A stretch of DNA of 64,000 nucleotides, from assembly GCF_902459585.1 (NCBI RefSeq), contig NZ_CABPSC010000013.1, positions 1-64,000 of the forward strand, in the 5' to 3' direction. The notes below the pieces were generated by a model that was given only the letters and a program-made list of their open reading frames with translations, ran no database searches and was not told where the DNA came from. The stretch is from Pandoraea nosoerga (GTDB lineage Bacteria > Pseudomonadota > Gammaproteobacteria > Burkholderiales > Burkholderiaceae). Of the stretch, positions 25,911 through 34,555 are shown piece after piece. Position numbers and translations under genes: made by a program. The stretch's first letter is position 1. Each line of letters begins with the position of its first letter.

Positions 25911-26243
25911 ATGCCCGTCTCGATGACACAAGCGCTGACCAACGAGTTGCATCGCATGCACGCGACACAACGCGAGTTGGGCCGGGCGGCCGGTGCGAGC
26001 GAGTCCGATCTCGCGCACGCCGGCACGTCCGGCGCCCCCGATTTCGGTGCCATGCTGCGCGGCGTCGATGCCGCGCAGCGCGAAGCGGGCGAGCGCATGA
26101 TGGCGGTCGACCTGGGGCACAGCAATGACCTGACCGGCGCCATGCTGGCAAGTGCGCAGGCCGAACTCTCGTTCTCGATGCTGATGAAGACGCGCGACAA
26201 GGTTGTCGGCGCCGTCGAGGAACTGGTGCGCATGCCGTTCTGA
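25911..26243 (+). CDS. fliE: Flagellar hook-basal body protein FliE
   Basis: 110 residues, the family length. FliE joins the MS ring to the rod and is the first export substrate. The C-terminal two thirds hold DFGAMLRGVDAAQREAGERM, DLTGAMLASAQAELSFSML and LMKTRDKVVGAVEELVRMPF, the FliE consensus. It is the only + strand gene at this end of the cluster. The expected partner fliF is not next to it. Confidence 0.93.
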   Translation: MPVSMTQALTNELHRMHATQRELGRAAGASESDLAHAGTSGAPDFGAMLRGVDAAQREAGERMMAVDLGHSNDLTGAMLASAQAELSFSMLMKTRDKVVGAVEELVRMPF

Positions 26244-26413
26244 GCCGGTGCCGCACCGCGGGCCGCCCGGGTGCGGCCCCGACTGTGGTCCCGACTGCGG
26301 CCCGGCGGCGCAACGTCGACGCCGGATTCAGCGGTACAGCGCCGGCGATACAGCAATACAGTGCTGCGGCAGCGCGGGGCCGGCCGGCGGACCTCGCCGA
26401 TGTCTGCCGCCGG

Positions 26414-28081
26414 CTAGCCGTTCGCCGCCCGGCCGGTCAGCTTCGAGGCCAGCGCGAGCAGCGTGCCGCTCACTGCCATCGACACCACGCCCATCGCCAT
26501 GCCCTGCCCGATGGAACCCTGCTCGAACTGTCGCCACACGAAGATCGATACCGTCTGCACGCCGCTCGGGGCGAGCAACAGCGACGTGACGAGCTCGCGC
26601 GATGCGATCGCGAACACGATCATGAGCGATGCGCCGAGCGCCGGCATCACGAGCGGCAGCGTAATGCGCCGCAGGGCAACGCCGGAGGACGCGCCATGCA
26701 CGCGCGCGGCCGCCTCGAGCGAGGCCGCCGTCTGACGCAGCGCCGCGCTCGTGTAACGCACCGGGTAGGGCAGCAGCAGGCAGCTATACGACAGCAGCAG
26801 AATGCCCCAGGTGTTGTATGGCGTGACGGGCCAGAACGGCAGGTTCCACGCGAGGATCAGCCCCACCCCCACGACGATGCCCGGCAACGCGTGCGGCATG
26901 AGCGACAGGCCGTCGATCGCCAGGCGCCCGCGCATCGTCGACTTCACGACGCACCACGCGCACAGAAATCCCAGCACCCCCGTGACGAGCGACGTGCCCA
27001 GCGCGAGCGACAGGCTCGTTGCCAGCGCATCGAGCCCTTCCGCGCCCTGGCCGAGCAGCGCCGCGAAGTGCGCCGTCGTGAGGTTGGCCAGCGAAAGCCC
27101 GCCGGAGAGCGTGCCCGAGAATGCCGTCGCGAGAATCGAGAAGAGCGGCGCCACGGTCGCGACGAGCGCCACCCCTCCGAAGCCGCACAACACCGGCACG
27201 CGCCAGCGTCCCAGCGCGCGCGGCGGCGAGGCGATCGGCTTGCCCGTCTGCGTCTCGAAGTCCTTGCCAGCGGCGAGCCGATGCTGCAGCACGAACGCGA
27301 GGAGCGCGATCGCGGCGAGCACCATCGACAGCAGGGACGCGCCCGGCAAGTCGATCGGCCAATCGGCGAAGCGGCCCTCGATGGCCGTGACCAGCACGTC
27401 GAAGCCCGCGCGCGCACCGAGCGCGGCCGGCGCACCGAACTCTTCGATCGCCATCGTGAACGCCAGCAGCAGGCTGGCCGCGAACGCGGGCAGCGCCAGC
27501 GGCAGGCTCACGCGCGCAAACGCCCGCCACGCCGACGCCCCATGTACCCGGGCCACGTCAGCGAGCCGCGAGCCGGTGGTGGCCAGCGCGCGCGACACGG
27601 CGAAGTACACGACCGGGAAGATGTTAAGCGTCATCACGAAGACGAGGCCCGGCAGCGAGAAGAGGAAGCGTCCGGCATCGAGCCCGGCGAGTTGCTGAGC
27701 GTAGCCGCCCGTTTGCAGCAGGAGCATCCAGCCCAGCGCCGCGAGGTATGGCGGCACGAGAAACGGCAACAGAAAGCACAGATCCCAGAGCCGCGCGCCC
27801 GGCACGTGGAACAGCCCGCGCACCGCGCCCAGCGCGCCGCCCACGAGCGCGGTGCCGAGCGCGACCGAGAGTCCCAGTCGCAAGGTGTTGGTCACCAACG
27901 GCCACGTGCTGGCGTGCGAGAGCGTGGGCCACACGGCGGAGAACGGCGCGCGCAACGCGTCGAGCGAGCCTTGCGCCAGGTGCGGAAACACCGCCTGCAG
28001 CACAACGAACGCGAGCGGCAACGCCACCACGACGGCGAGCGCCGCGAGCGTCGCCGCCGGCAGTAGTCGAAGCGATTTCAC
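26414..28081 (-). CDS. ABC transporter permease with two fused permease domains (FbpB-like)
   Basis: 555 residues with about 12 membrane segments. There are two copies of the BPD permease domain, each with an EAA-type loop: the first has ADVARVHGASAWRAFARVSL (about 185-205), the second has LEAAARVHGASSGVALRRIT (about 465-485). This is the FbpB/SfuB layout of Fe(III) and some phosphonate importers. It starts with a GTG 2 nt after the binding-protein stop. A G+C-rich inverted repeat around the stop (about 26384-26416) has no T-run. Confidence 0.88.
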   Translation of the reverse strand: MKSLRLLPAATLAALAVVVALPLAFVVLQAVFPHLAQGSLDALRAPFSAVWPTLSHASTWPLVTNTLRLGLSVALGTALVGGALGAVRGLFHVPGARLWDLCFLLPFLVPPYLAALGWMLLLQTGGYAQQLAGLDAGRFLFSLPGLVFVMTLNIFPVVYFAVSRALATTGSRLADVARVHGASAWRAFARVSLPLALPAFAASLLLAFTMAIEEFGAPAALGARAGFDVLVTAIEGRFADWPIDLPGASLLSMVLAAIALLAFVLQHRLAAGKDFETQTGKPIASPPRALGRWRVPVLCGFGGVALVATVAPLFSILATAFSGTLSGGLSLANLTTAHFAALLGQGAEGLDALATSLSLALGTSLVTGVLGFLCAWCVVKSTMRGRLAIDGLSLMPHALPGIVVGVGLILAWNLPFWPVTPYNTWGILLLSYSCLLLPYPVRYTSAALRQTAASLEAAARVHGASSGVALRRITLPLVMPALGASLMIVFAIASRELVTSLLLAPSGVQTVSIFVWRQFEQGSIGQGMAMGVVSMAVSGTLLALASKLTGRAANG

Positions 28082-28083
28082 CG

Positions 28084-29055
28084 TCAGTGCTGGCCGTTGA
28101 GTCTGGCGAAGCGAGCCAGGACTTCGGCGCGCGACGCACCCGACGACCGGGCGTCGCCTTGCGGCAGCAGACGCAGGTCCTTGAACGATGCGCGTTTGAT
28201 GGCGATGTCCTCGCGCGCGGGAATGAGCCACGCCTCGGCGACCATCTGCTGTCCTTCTTCCGAGAGCACGTAGTCGATGAACTGGCGCGCCTCGTTCTGC
28301 TGCCTGGAGGTGTTGAGGATCATCATCGGGCGCGGCGCGATGACCGTGCCGCTGGTCGGGAAGATCACCTTCACCGCTTCGCCGTTCGCCGCCGCCGCAT
28401 ACGCGACGTAATCGACCGCGCCGAACACGGCCGCCTTGGCGCCTTGGAGCACCGGGTTGAGCGCTTGCGCATTCGGACCGGAGACGACCATGCCGTTGCG
28501 CTTGAGCTCGTCGAAGAGCTTCCACGCCTCGCCGCCCAGACGCGCCTGCAGACCGAGCAGCAGATCAGCCGACGCACCCGAGAGCGCGGGGTCCGGCATG
28601 GTGACGAGATTGCGATAGCTCGGCTGGGTGAGGTCGCGCCAGTCGTGCGGCTCGGGCGTGCCGGACTTGGCGTTCCACACGATGCCGAGCGCGGACAAGC
28701 CTTGCGCAACGTAATGCGTGGTTTTGAACGGTGCCGGCACGCGCGCGGCATTGGCGCTCTGGAACGGCGCGAGCCAGCCGCGCTTTTCCAGATCCTGAGC
28801 GGTGTCCCACGAGGCCGAGATGAGCACGTCGGCGCGCGGATTGGCCTGCTCGGCTTCGATGCGGGCCATCACCTTGCCCGTCGTGGCCTGAAACACGTCG
28901 ACCTTGATACCGGTCTTCTTCTCGAAACCTGCGGCGAGCTTCTTGCTCAGGTTGCCGGGGCCGGCGGTGTAGACGGTCAGCGCATGCGCATGTTGCACGC
29001 CGACGCTTGCAGCAAAGGCCATGGTGAGTGTCGCGATAATTTTGCGGTGGAGCAT
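28084..29055 (-). CDS. Periplasmic binding protein of Fe(III)-type ABC importer (FbpA-like)
   Basis: 323 residues. A signal peptide ends near residue 25 (QHAHA|LTVYTAG). The mature N-terminus TVYTAGPGNLSKKLAAGFEK and the FGAVDYVAYA segment (Tyr216 and Tyr219) match the class of binding proteins for Fe(III), thiamine and 2-aminoethylphosphonate. In FbpA two adjacent Tyr bind iron. Here they are three apart, so the substrate is not certain. The genes for ATPase and permease flank it on the same strand. Confidence 0.85.
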   Translation of the reverse strand: MLHRKIIATLTMAFAASVGVQHAHALTVYTAGPGNLSKKLAAGFEKKTGIKVDVFQATTGKVMARIEAEQANPRADVLISASWDTAQDLEKRGWLAPFQSANAARVPAPFKTTHYVAQGLSALGIVWNAKSGTPEPHDWRDLTQPSYRNLVTMPDPALSGASADLLLGLQARLGGEAWKLFDELKRNGMVVSGPNAQALNPVLQGAKAAVFGAVDYVAYAAAANGEAVKVIFPTSGTVIAPRPMMILNTSRQQNEARQFIDYVLSEEGQQMVAEAWLIPAREDIAIKRASFKDLRLLPQGDARSSGASRAEVLARFARLNGQH

Positions 29056-29061
29056 TATGGG

Positions 29062-29883
29062 CTACCTCGTAATACGTTTGTCAACGCGCCCGTGGGCGAG
29101 GATCACGATCTGGTCGGCCAGCGCCTCGGCTTCCTCACGATCGTGCGTCACGTAGACGGCCGTGGTGCCAAGGCGCGAGAGCAGCGCGCCGATGTCGGCG
29201 CACAAACGCGTGCGCAGATCGCGGTCGAGGTTCGATAGCGGTTCGTCAAAGAGCAGCAGGCGTGGCGCCGCGACGATCGCGCGCGCGAGTGCAACACGCT
29301 GTTGCTGACCGCCGGAGAGCGACTGCGGGCGGCGCACGCCGAAACCGGCCAGGCCGACGAGCGCGAGCGCCGCTTCCACGCGCTCGGCGCGCTGTGCACG
29401 ACTGATGTGGTCGCGCATCTCGAGCGGGAACGCCACGTTGGCGGCAACCGTCATGTGGGGCCACAGCGCGTAGTCCTGGAACACCATGCCCAGCGTTCGG
29501 CGCTCCGGCGCGAGGCAGACGGTGTCGCTTGCGACGAGCGTGTCGTCGAAGCGAATCTCGCCCGCGGTTGGCGCAAGCAGGCCGGCGAGCAGCCTGAGCA
29601 GCGTGCTCTTGCCGCAGCCCGACGGGCCGAGCAGCGCGGTGGTCGTGCCTGCCGGCACGTCGAGATCGACGCCGTCGAGCACGCGCATCGCACCGAAGTG
29701 CTGGTGCAGTGCGCGCACCGAGACGGCGACACCCGCTGACGCCCCATTCGGAGCCCCATTCGGAGCCCCATTCGACGTCCCATTCGACGCGCCCGCCGAC
29801 GCGGCCGGCAACGCCGCTTCCGGCACATCGTTCGATTGCGCCGTCGGCGCGACGCGCCGGAGCGCGCGAGTGTCGCCTGTCAT
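29062..29883 (-). CDS. ABC transporter ATP-binding protein (FbpC-like) with repeat-bearing N-terminus
   Basis: 273 residues. Walker A is GPSGCGKST, the signature LSGGQQQR, Walker B LLLFDEP, and the switch His is in VYVTHDREEA. About 50 residues of low-complexity Ala/Asn/Gly precede the ATPase domain, coded in part by 12-base repeats (29741-29790). It lacks the C-terminal regulatory domain of many FbpC proteins. Its ATG overlaps the porin stop by one base. It should energise the adjoining permease. Confidence 0.9.
   Translation of the reverse strand: MTGDTRALRRVAPTAQSNDVPEAALPAASAGASNGTSNGAPNGAPNGASAGVAVSVRALHQHFGAMRVLDGVDLDVPAGTTTALLGPSGCGKSTLLRLLAGLLAPTAGEIRFDDTLVASDTVCLAPERRTLGMVFQDYALWPHMTVAANVAFPLEMRDHISRAQRAERVEAALALVGLAGFGVRRPQSLSGGQQQRVALARAIVAAPRLLLFDEPLSNLDRDLRTRLCADIGALLSRLGTTAVYVTHDREEAEALADQIVILAHGRVDKRITR
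29741..29790 (-). repeat. 12-bp tandem repeats inside the ATPase gene
   Basis: Four imperfect copies of a 12-base unit containing CCATTCGGAG or CCATTCGACG, read on the - strand as Asn-Gly-Ala/Thr-Pro/Ser. They extend the unstructured N-terminus. In-frame changes in copy number should be tolerated. Confidence 0.75.
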
Positions 29884-31013
29884 CAGAACGTGTGCTTGAT
29901 GCCGGCCATCGTGCCGAACTGGTTCTTGCCGGCAACGACGTTGGCGCCGAAACCGTTCAGGCCGAGATCGGAGCCGTTGCGGTTCACGACGTAACCGAGA
30001 TTCACGTAGACGTCTGTGCGTTTCGAGAAGTTGTAATCGGCGCTCACCTGGAACGACAGCGGATCGCGGTTGGTCCCGTAGAAGTCCTGGTACATCGCCG
30101 TCGCCGACAGGTCGAGCGCCGGCGTGGCGTGCCACGTCGTGCCGAGCCAGTAGTAGCTCGAGGCTTCGACCGGGCTCCTGTTCAGCGCCGAGAGGTGGAT
30201 CGCCTTCGCATTCAGGTAGCGATAGCCGGCGTACAGGTCCACGCGTTGCAGCGAGACCTGTGCGGCCGCCGCAATGCGGCGATCGACGTTGCCTTCATAG
30301 CCGCCGACCTTCGCGGTCATGGCCGCATTGGGCAGCACCGAGCCGCCGTTCTTCTGGTCGTAGGCGAGCACGAACGACAGCGGGCCGCTGGCGTAGCGAA
30401 TGCCGGCGTCGACGACTTGCGCGCGGCGGTTGTCGCCCGGCGTTGCGCTGCCGAAGCTCACGTCGTCATAGCCCTTCGAGTACTGGATCATCGCCTCGAA
30501 CCCACCGAACTTGCCGGTGTAGCGCAGGCTGTTGTCGAGCCGGTCGGAGAACGCCGTGTCCTGCATCTTGATGGCGTACACGGCGTTGTTCAGCGGATTG
30601 AACTTGCTCACCCAGTCGAGGAACACGCCGCCCTGACGGCCGATGGTGAACGTGCCGATGGACTGGTTCGACAGCCCCACGTAGGCCAGACGGCCGAATT
30701 CGCGCCCACCTTGCAGCGACTGCCCGTTGCCGAGGTTGAAGCCGTTTTCGATCAGGAACAGCGCCTTGTTGCCGCCGCCGAGGTCTTCGGTGCCTTTCAG
30801 GCCCCAGCGCGAGCCGGCGAGGTTGCCCGAGGTGACGCGCGAGAGGCTGACGGTGTTGCCGGCGCTGTTCCTGTCGGCATTGGTGAGGAATTCGACGCCC
30901 GAATCGATCAGCCCGTAGAGCTGAACGTTGGACTGGGCCAGAGCGGGCATGGGCAGGCCGCCGGCGAGCGCCAGGCAGCACCCCGCCGCCGCGATGCGGA
31001 AGTTGGGTTTCAT
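29883..31013 (-). CDS. Outer-membrane porin (Gram-negative trimeric type)
   Basis: 376 residues. The signal ends at ALAQ|SNVQLYG. The mature start VQLYGLIDSGVEFLTNADRN and the repeated amphipathic strands, ending GTMAGIKHTF with terminal Phe, are those of the Burkholderiales OmpC-like porins. FTIGRQGGVFLDWV is the family's constriction-loop neighbourhood. The ATG at 31013 follows an AGAGGA site. The stop overlaps the ATPase gene, tying the porin to the importer operon. Confidence 0.94.
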   Translation of the reverse strand: MKPNFRIAAAGCCLALAGGLPMPALAQSNVQLYGLIDSGVEFLTNADRNSAGNTVSLSRVTSGNLAGSRWGLKGTEDLGGGNKALFLIENGFNLGNGQSLQGGREFGRLAYVGLSNQSIGTFTIGRQGGVFLDWVSKFNPLNNAVYAIKMQDTAFSDRLDNSLRYTGKFGGFEAMIQYSKGYDDVSFGSATPGDNRRAQVVDAGIRYASGPLSFVLAYDQKNGGSVLPNAAMTAKVGGYEGNVDRRIAAAAQVSLQRVDLYAGYRYLNAKAIHLSALNRSPVEASSYYWLGTTWHATPALDLSATAMYQDFYGTNRDPLSFQVSADYNFSKRTDVYVNLGYVVNRNGSDLGLNGFGANVVAGKNQFGTMAGIKHTF

Positions 31014-31322
31014 TACAGGGTCCTCTTTGGGATTAAATTGAGCCGCCAATGTAGGCGCCCAACATGTCGCGAGCATGACAATCGATCGCCATCCGAAATA
31101 TCGGGTGAGGGCGGGGGTGAGAGCGGGGGGGAGCGAGGGGAGGAGAGCGATGGTCGGGGACGAGGGTTTGGGGGCGAGGACCAGGGCGGACGTGCCGGGA
31201 GGGCCGGGCGGCGCGGAACACGGCGAGGTCTCCACCCGCGGGAGAAGGCGCTGCAAACGCGAACGGCCGGCGCGTGGACGCCGGCCGCTCGCCGTCAGAA
31301 AGCCATGTGGCGCGCCCTGGCG
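31014..31322. promoter_or_regulatory. Spacer between rstB and the porin operon: G-rich tract and dyad
   Basis: No gene. A G-rich tract at 31103-31131 on + has four runs of three or more G with loops of 3, 1 and 7 bases, which fits a G-quadruplex. A dyad with 9-bp arms (CGGCCGGCG and CGCCGGCCG) at 31264-31287 lies just after the rstB stop and may help end the rstAB transcript, though without a T-run. The promoter of the porin operon must lie here, but I cannot identify it surely. Confidence 0.5.
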
Positions 31323-32624
31323 CTACGCGGCGGGGGTGCCGGGCAGGGTAATGGTGAAGCGCGCGCCGCCGAGCGGCGAGGTGTCGACGCCCACGCGGGC
31401 GCCGTGCAGCAGCGCGATGCGGCGCACGATGGCGAGCCCCAGGCCGAAGCCGCCGGTGGCCCGGTTGCGGCTGCTGTCGAGCCGGTGGAACGGCTCGAAG
31501 ATGCGCGTGCGTTCGGGCGGCGGCACGCCTTCGCCGTCGTCGTCGACGTAAATCATGATCTCGCCGCTTTCGCACGTTTTCGCACCGCAGACGATGCGCC
31601 GCGTGGTGTGGCGCATGGCGTTGTTGAGCAGGTTCTGTACGGCGCGCGCGAGCAGCTTCGGCTCGACCTGCACGCAGTCCGCGCCGGGTTCGGCGGCAAT
31701 GTCGAGCGTGATCGAGCGCGCCGCCAGCACTTCGGTGCAATTCGCGGCAAGGCTGTCGAACATCAGGCGCAACGATACGGTATGGCGCGTGGGCGGCGCA
31801 GTGATCTGGTCGAGCCGCGCGAGCGAGAGCAGTTCGGTGACCAGTTCGTCGAGCTCGCGAATGTCGCCCTTGAGCGCGTTGATCCGCTCCTCGCCGTCGG
31901 GCAGGTGACGCCGCTGCTGCAGGATTTCCAGCCCGAAGTCGAGGCGCGCGATGGGGGTGCGAAGCTCATGCGAGACCGCGTTGATCATGTCCTTCTGCGT
32001 CTTGATGGAGTGCTCGATGCGGTCGGCCATCGTGTTGAAGACGCGCACGAGCGCACTGAGGTTCGAGAAACGCGACACACGCGCGCGCGCGCTGAAGTCA
32101 CCCTCGCCGAAGCGGCGCGCGGCGCGATTGAGCGCCTGCACGTCGGTCCAGTACCAGCGCACCCAAGTGAGCACCGCGATCAGCATGAGTAGCGCGAGCA
32201 GTGCATAGGCCAGGTAGTTGATCTGCTTGAGGCTCAGGTCGGTGCCGGTCGTGGAGGTGAGCACCCATTGCGAGTCGCGAAGCCGCATGGCGTAGTGATC
32301 GCCGTCGGTATCGTTGGCTACGGGCAGCCCGGCCTCGAGGTCTTTGCGCACGGACTCGCGCGGCAGCGGGAAATCCTTGAGCGGCCTGATCTCGAGCGTG
32401 TCGTTGCCGCGGGCGCCGAACTCGGCCACGAATGCCGGCCAGTCGGCCTCCGGGATCTCGCCCAGAGCGCGGTTGATCAGCCAGGCATAGCCGCCGAGCT
32501 GGGCTTGCGCGGCGCGGTTCATGGTGTCGTAGAAGACGGTGCCGAAGGTGTGCGTGATCAGCAGGATGGCCGCGACCACCGAGACGCCGACCAGGGCATA
32601 GAGCTTCAGAAGAATGCGAAACAT
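31323..32624 (-). CDS. rstB: Sensor histidine kinase RstB
   Basis: 433 residues, the length of Escherichia coli RstB. Layout: membrane helix at about 8-25, periplasmic loop, second helix at about 138-155, HAMP with FNTMADRIEHSI, H-box AVSHELRTPIARLDF with phospho-His219, then N-box NLLNNAMRHT and the ATPase motifs FGLGLAIVRRIAL. EIPEADW in the loop and RFGEGDFSAR match RstB wording. It lies 3 nt after rstA, and probably influences the porin operon downstream, which is inferred from position. Confidence 0.9.
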   Translation of the reverse strand: MFRILLKLYALVGVSVVAAILLITHTFGTVFYDTMNRAAQAQLGGYAWLINRALGEIPEADWPAFVAEFGARGNDTLEIRPLKDFPLPRESVRKDLEAGLPVANDTDGDHYAMRLRDSQWVLTSTTGTDLSLKQINYLAYALLALLMLIAVLTWVRWYWTDVQALNRAARRFGEGDFSARARVSRFSNLSALVRVFNTMADRIEHSIKTQKDMINAVSHELRTPIARLDFGLEILQQRRHLPDGEERINALKGDIRELDELVTELLSLARLDQITAPPTRHTVSLRLMFDSLAANCTEVLAARSITLDIAAEPGADCVQVEPKLLARAVQNLLNNAMRHTTRRIVCGAKTCESGEIMIYVDDDGEGVPPPERTRIFEPFHRLDSSRNRATGGFGLGLAIVRRIALLHGARVGVDTSPLGGARFTITLPGTPAA

Positions 32625-32627
32625 GAT

Positions 32628-33332
32628 TCAACTCTCCCACGCGGACGGGCTGAACAGATAGCCCCGTCCCCACACGGTCTTGATGCGTTGCGGCTCGCCG
32701 TCCGTGTCTTCGAAGCGCTTGCGCAACCGATAGATGCCGACATCGACCGTGCGGTCGATGCCGTCGAATTCGATACCCCGCAACTGTTGCAGGATCTCGT
32801 CGCGGGTCACGACGCGGCCCGCGCCGCGCGCCAGAATCAGCAGCAGGCTGAATTCGTTGGACTTGAGCTCGACGGGGGCGCCGCGCCAGAACACGGTGCG
32901 ATCGCGCGGCACGATACGCAGTTGGCCGAACGTGAGTGCGTCCTCGCCCTCGACCACCGGCTCGGCCGGCGGCAGCGATCGACGCAGCAGCGCGCGCAAA
33001 CGCGCGAGCAGCAGTCGCGGCTCGACCGGTTTGACCACGTAGTCGTCGGCGCCGACTTCGAGGCCCGCGACCTGGTCGTAGGTGTCCTCCCGCGCGGTGA
33101 GAATGAGGATGGGCGTGGTGCTGAGCGCGCGCAGCTGGCGGCAGATCTCCATGCCGTCCATGCCGGGCAGCATGAGATCGAGGATCACGATATCCGGCGC
33201 AAACGCGCGAAAACGTTCGAGCGCCCGGGCCCCGTTGGCCACCACCATCACTTCGAAGCGGTACGCGTGCAGATATTCCGTGACCAGCGCGGCCAGGCGC
33301 GCATCGTCTTCGATCAGTAAGACACGGTACAT
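32628..33332 (-). CDS. rstA: Response regulator RstA (OmpR family)
   Basis: 234 residues. The receiver has acidic Glu8/Asp9/Asp10, phospho-Asp52 (IVILDLMLPGMDG) and Lys in DDYVVKP. The C-terminal winged helix has NEFSLLLILARGAGRVVTRD and DRTVDVGIYRLRKRFED. The LRG.EFDGIDRTVDV and final LFSPSAWE segments are close to RstA of enterobacteria. Transcribed with rstB. Confidence 0.92.
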   Translation of the reverse strand: MYRVLLIEDDARLAALVTEYLHAYRFEVMVVANGARALERFRAFAPDIVILDLMLPGMDGMEICRQLRALSTTPILILTAREDTYDQVAGLEVGADDYVVKPVEPRLLLARLRALLRRSLPPAEPVVEGEDALTFGQLRIVPRDRTVFWRGAPVELKSNEFSLLLILARGAGRVVTRDEILQQLRGIEFDGIDRTVDVGIYRLRKRFEDTDGEPQRIKTVWGRGYLFSPSAWES

Positions 33333-33588
33333 GGCCGTATTCCTTTCCTGTTATGTGCCGTGCCGCCATCGCGGCGGCACTCCCGTGAGGCGCATTCTAC
33401 TGCCCCGAAACCCCGCCGGGCGGGCGTTTCAAACCTGCGAACAAATGAAAACATTTATTCACAAAGCTCCTAAATCGAATAACAGCCAAGGCGGCGCTTC
33501 GCGCCTACCATGCGCTCAACTTGCCGTCCCTGCGCAGGTTTCCCTTTCCCGGAAAAGACAGAAGTTCAACGGATCTTGTAGGAGTGCC
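33333..33588. promoter_or_regulatory. Divergent spacer between rstA and the MipA/OmpV gene
   Basis: An A+T-richer patch at 33440-33490 holds a small inverted repeat, AAATG-AAAA-CATTT, at 33443-33456. It is a reasonable place for shared control by RstA, although no clear RstA-type box is present. Confidence 0.3.
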
Positions 33589-34461
33589 ATGAAAAGCCGT
33601 CACCATCGTCGCCACTGCCGCCCCCTGTCCCGCTTCGCCGCTGCGGGCGCCGCCGGGCTCGCGCTGGCCGGCGCCGCCTCGCAGGCGCATGCCGTCGATC
33701 CGGCGCGCTACAGCGGCATCCAGCCCGACCAGAGCCTGCCCGCGAACAAGCCGGAGAGCGGCTACGAGTTCACGATCGGCGGCGGTGTGGGCTACTCTCC
33801 CCGCTATATGGGCAGCGACGAGTACCGCGTCACGCCCGCGCTCAACCTTGCGCTGCAAACGCCGTTCGGCGTGTTCGTCGGCCTGGGCGGCGTCGGCTAC
33901 CGCCTGACATTGCCCGCCGGGTTCTTCGTTTCGGCCGCGCTGTCTTACGACGAAGGCCGCAAGGACCGCAAGAAGAGCCTTGACACTGGCTCGGACAAAC
34001 TGCGCGGCATGGGCGACGTCAAGGGCTCGGTGCTCACCACGCTGCAGGCCGGCTATGCGATCGGCGACGTGGCCGTGGTGAGCGTGGCCACCGACATTCC
34101 GCTGTCCCACCGCGATCGGGGCAACGTCTACCGCCTGGCCGTGGACGGCCTCGTCTACAAGACGCCGACCGACTCCGTGGGCCTGGGCGCCACGGCGCAC
34201 TTCGCGAGCGGCAAGTATGCGCAGACGTATTTCGGCGTGACGGCCGACCAGAGCCTGAATTCGGGCTTCCGGCAGTACGCGCCCGGCGGCGGCCTCTACG
34301 GCGTGAGCCTCACCGCGAACTGGACCCACAGGTTCACCAAGCACTGGAGCACCACGGTGGCCGGCGGCGTCATGCGCTATACCGGCAACGCCTCGAAGAG
34401 CCCGATCGTGTTCAACAAGACCAACTACCAGGCGGCGGCGACGCTCGACTACACGTTCTGA
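33589..34461 (+). CDS. MipA/OmpV-family outer-membrane protein
   Basis: 290 residues. The signal ends at AHA|VDPARYSG. The family start EFTIGGGVGYSPRYMGSDEY, followed by repeated amphipathic strands and a terminal Phe, define MipA/OmpV, a beta-barrel linked in some species to peptidoglycan enzymes and in others to antimicrobial response. It is divergent from rstA with a 256-nt spacer. TAGGAG precedes the ATG. Confidence 0.9.
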   Translation: MKSRHHRRHCRPLSRFAAAGAAGLALAGAASQAHAVDPARYSGIQPDQSLPANKPESGYEFTIGGGVGYSPRYMGSDEYRVTPALNLALQTPFGVFVGLGGVGYRLTLPAGFFVSAALSYDEGRKDRKKSLDTGSDKLRGMGDVKGSVLTTLQAGYAIGDVAVVSVATDIPLSHRDRGNVYRLAVDGLVYKTPTDSVGLGATAHFASGKYAQTYFGVTADQSLNSGFRQYAPGGGLYGVSLTANWTHRFTKHWSTTVAGGVMRYTGNASKSPIVFNKTNYQAAATLDYTF

Positions 34462-34555
34462 CGAGCGCGTTCGCCGCGCGCCGTTTCTTCTCGTTCAATG
34501 TGTCCGATGCAGCGGATGCATCAGCGGCACCCTGATGTATAGCGAGGCCATTGCC

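Noticed and set aside
26285-28066. A 593-codon + strand frame opposite the permease gene
   Set aside because: It is the antisense of a clear double-domain permease, has no hydrophobic core and is dominated by Arg, Glu and His.
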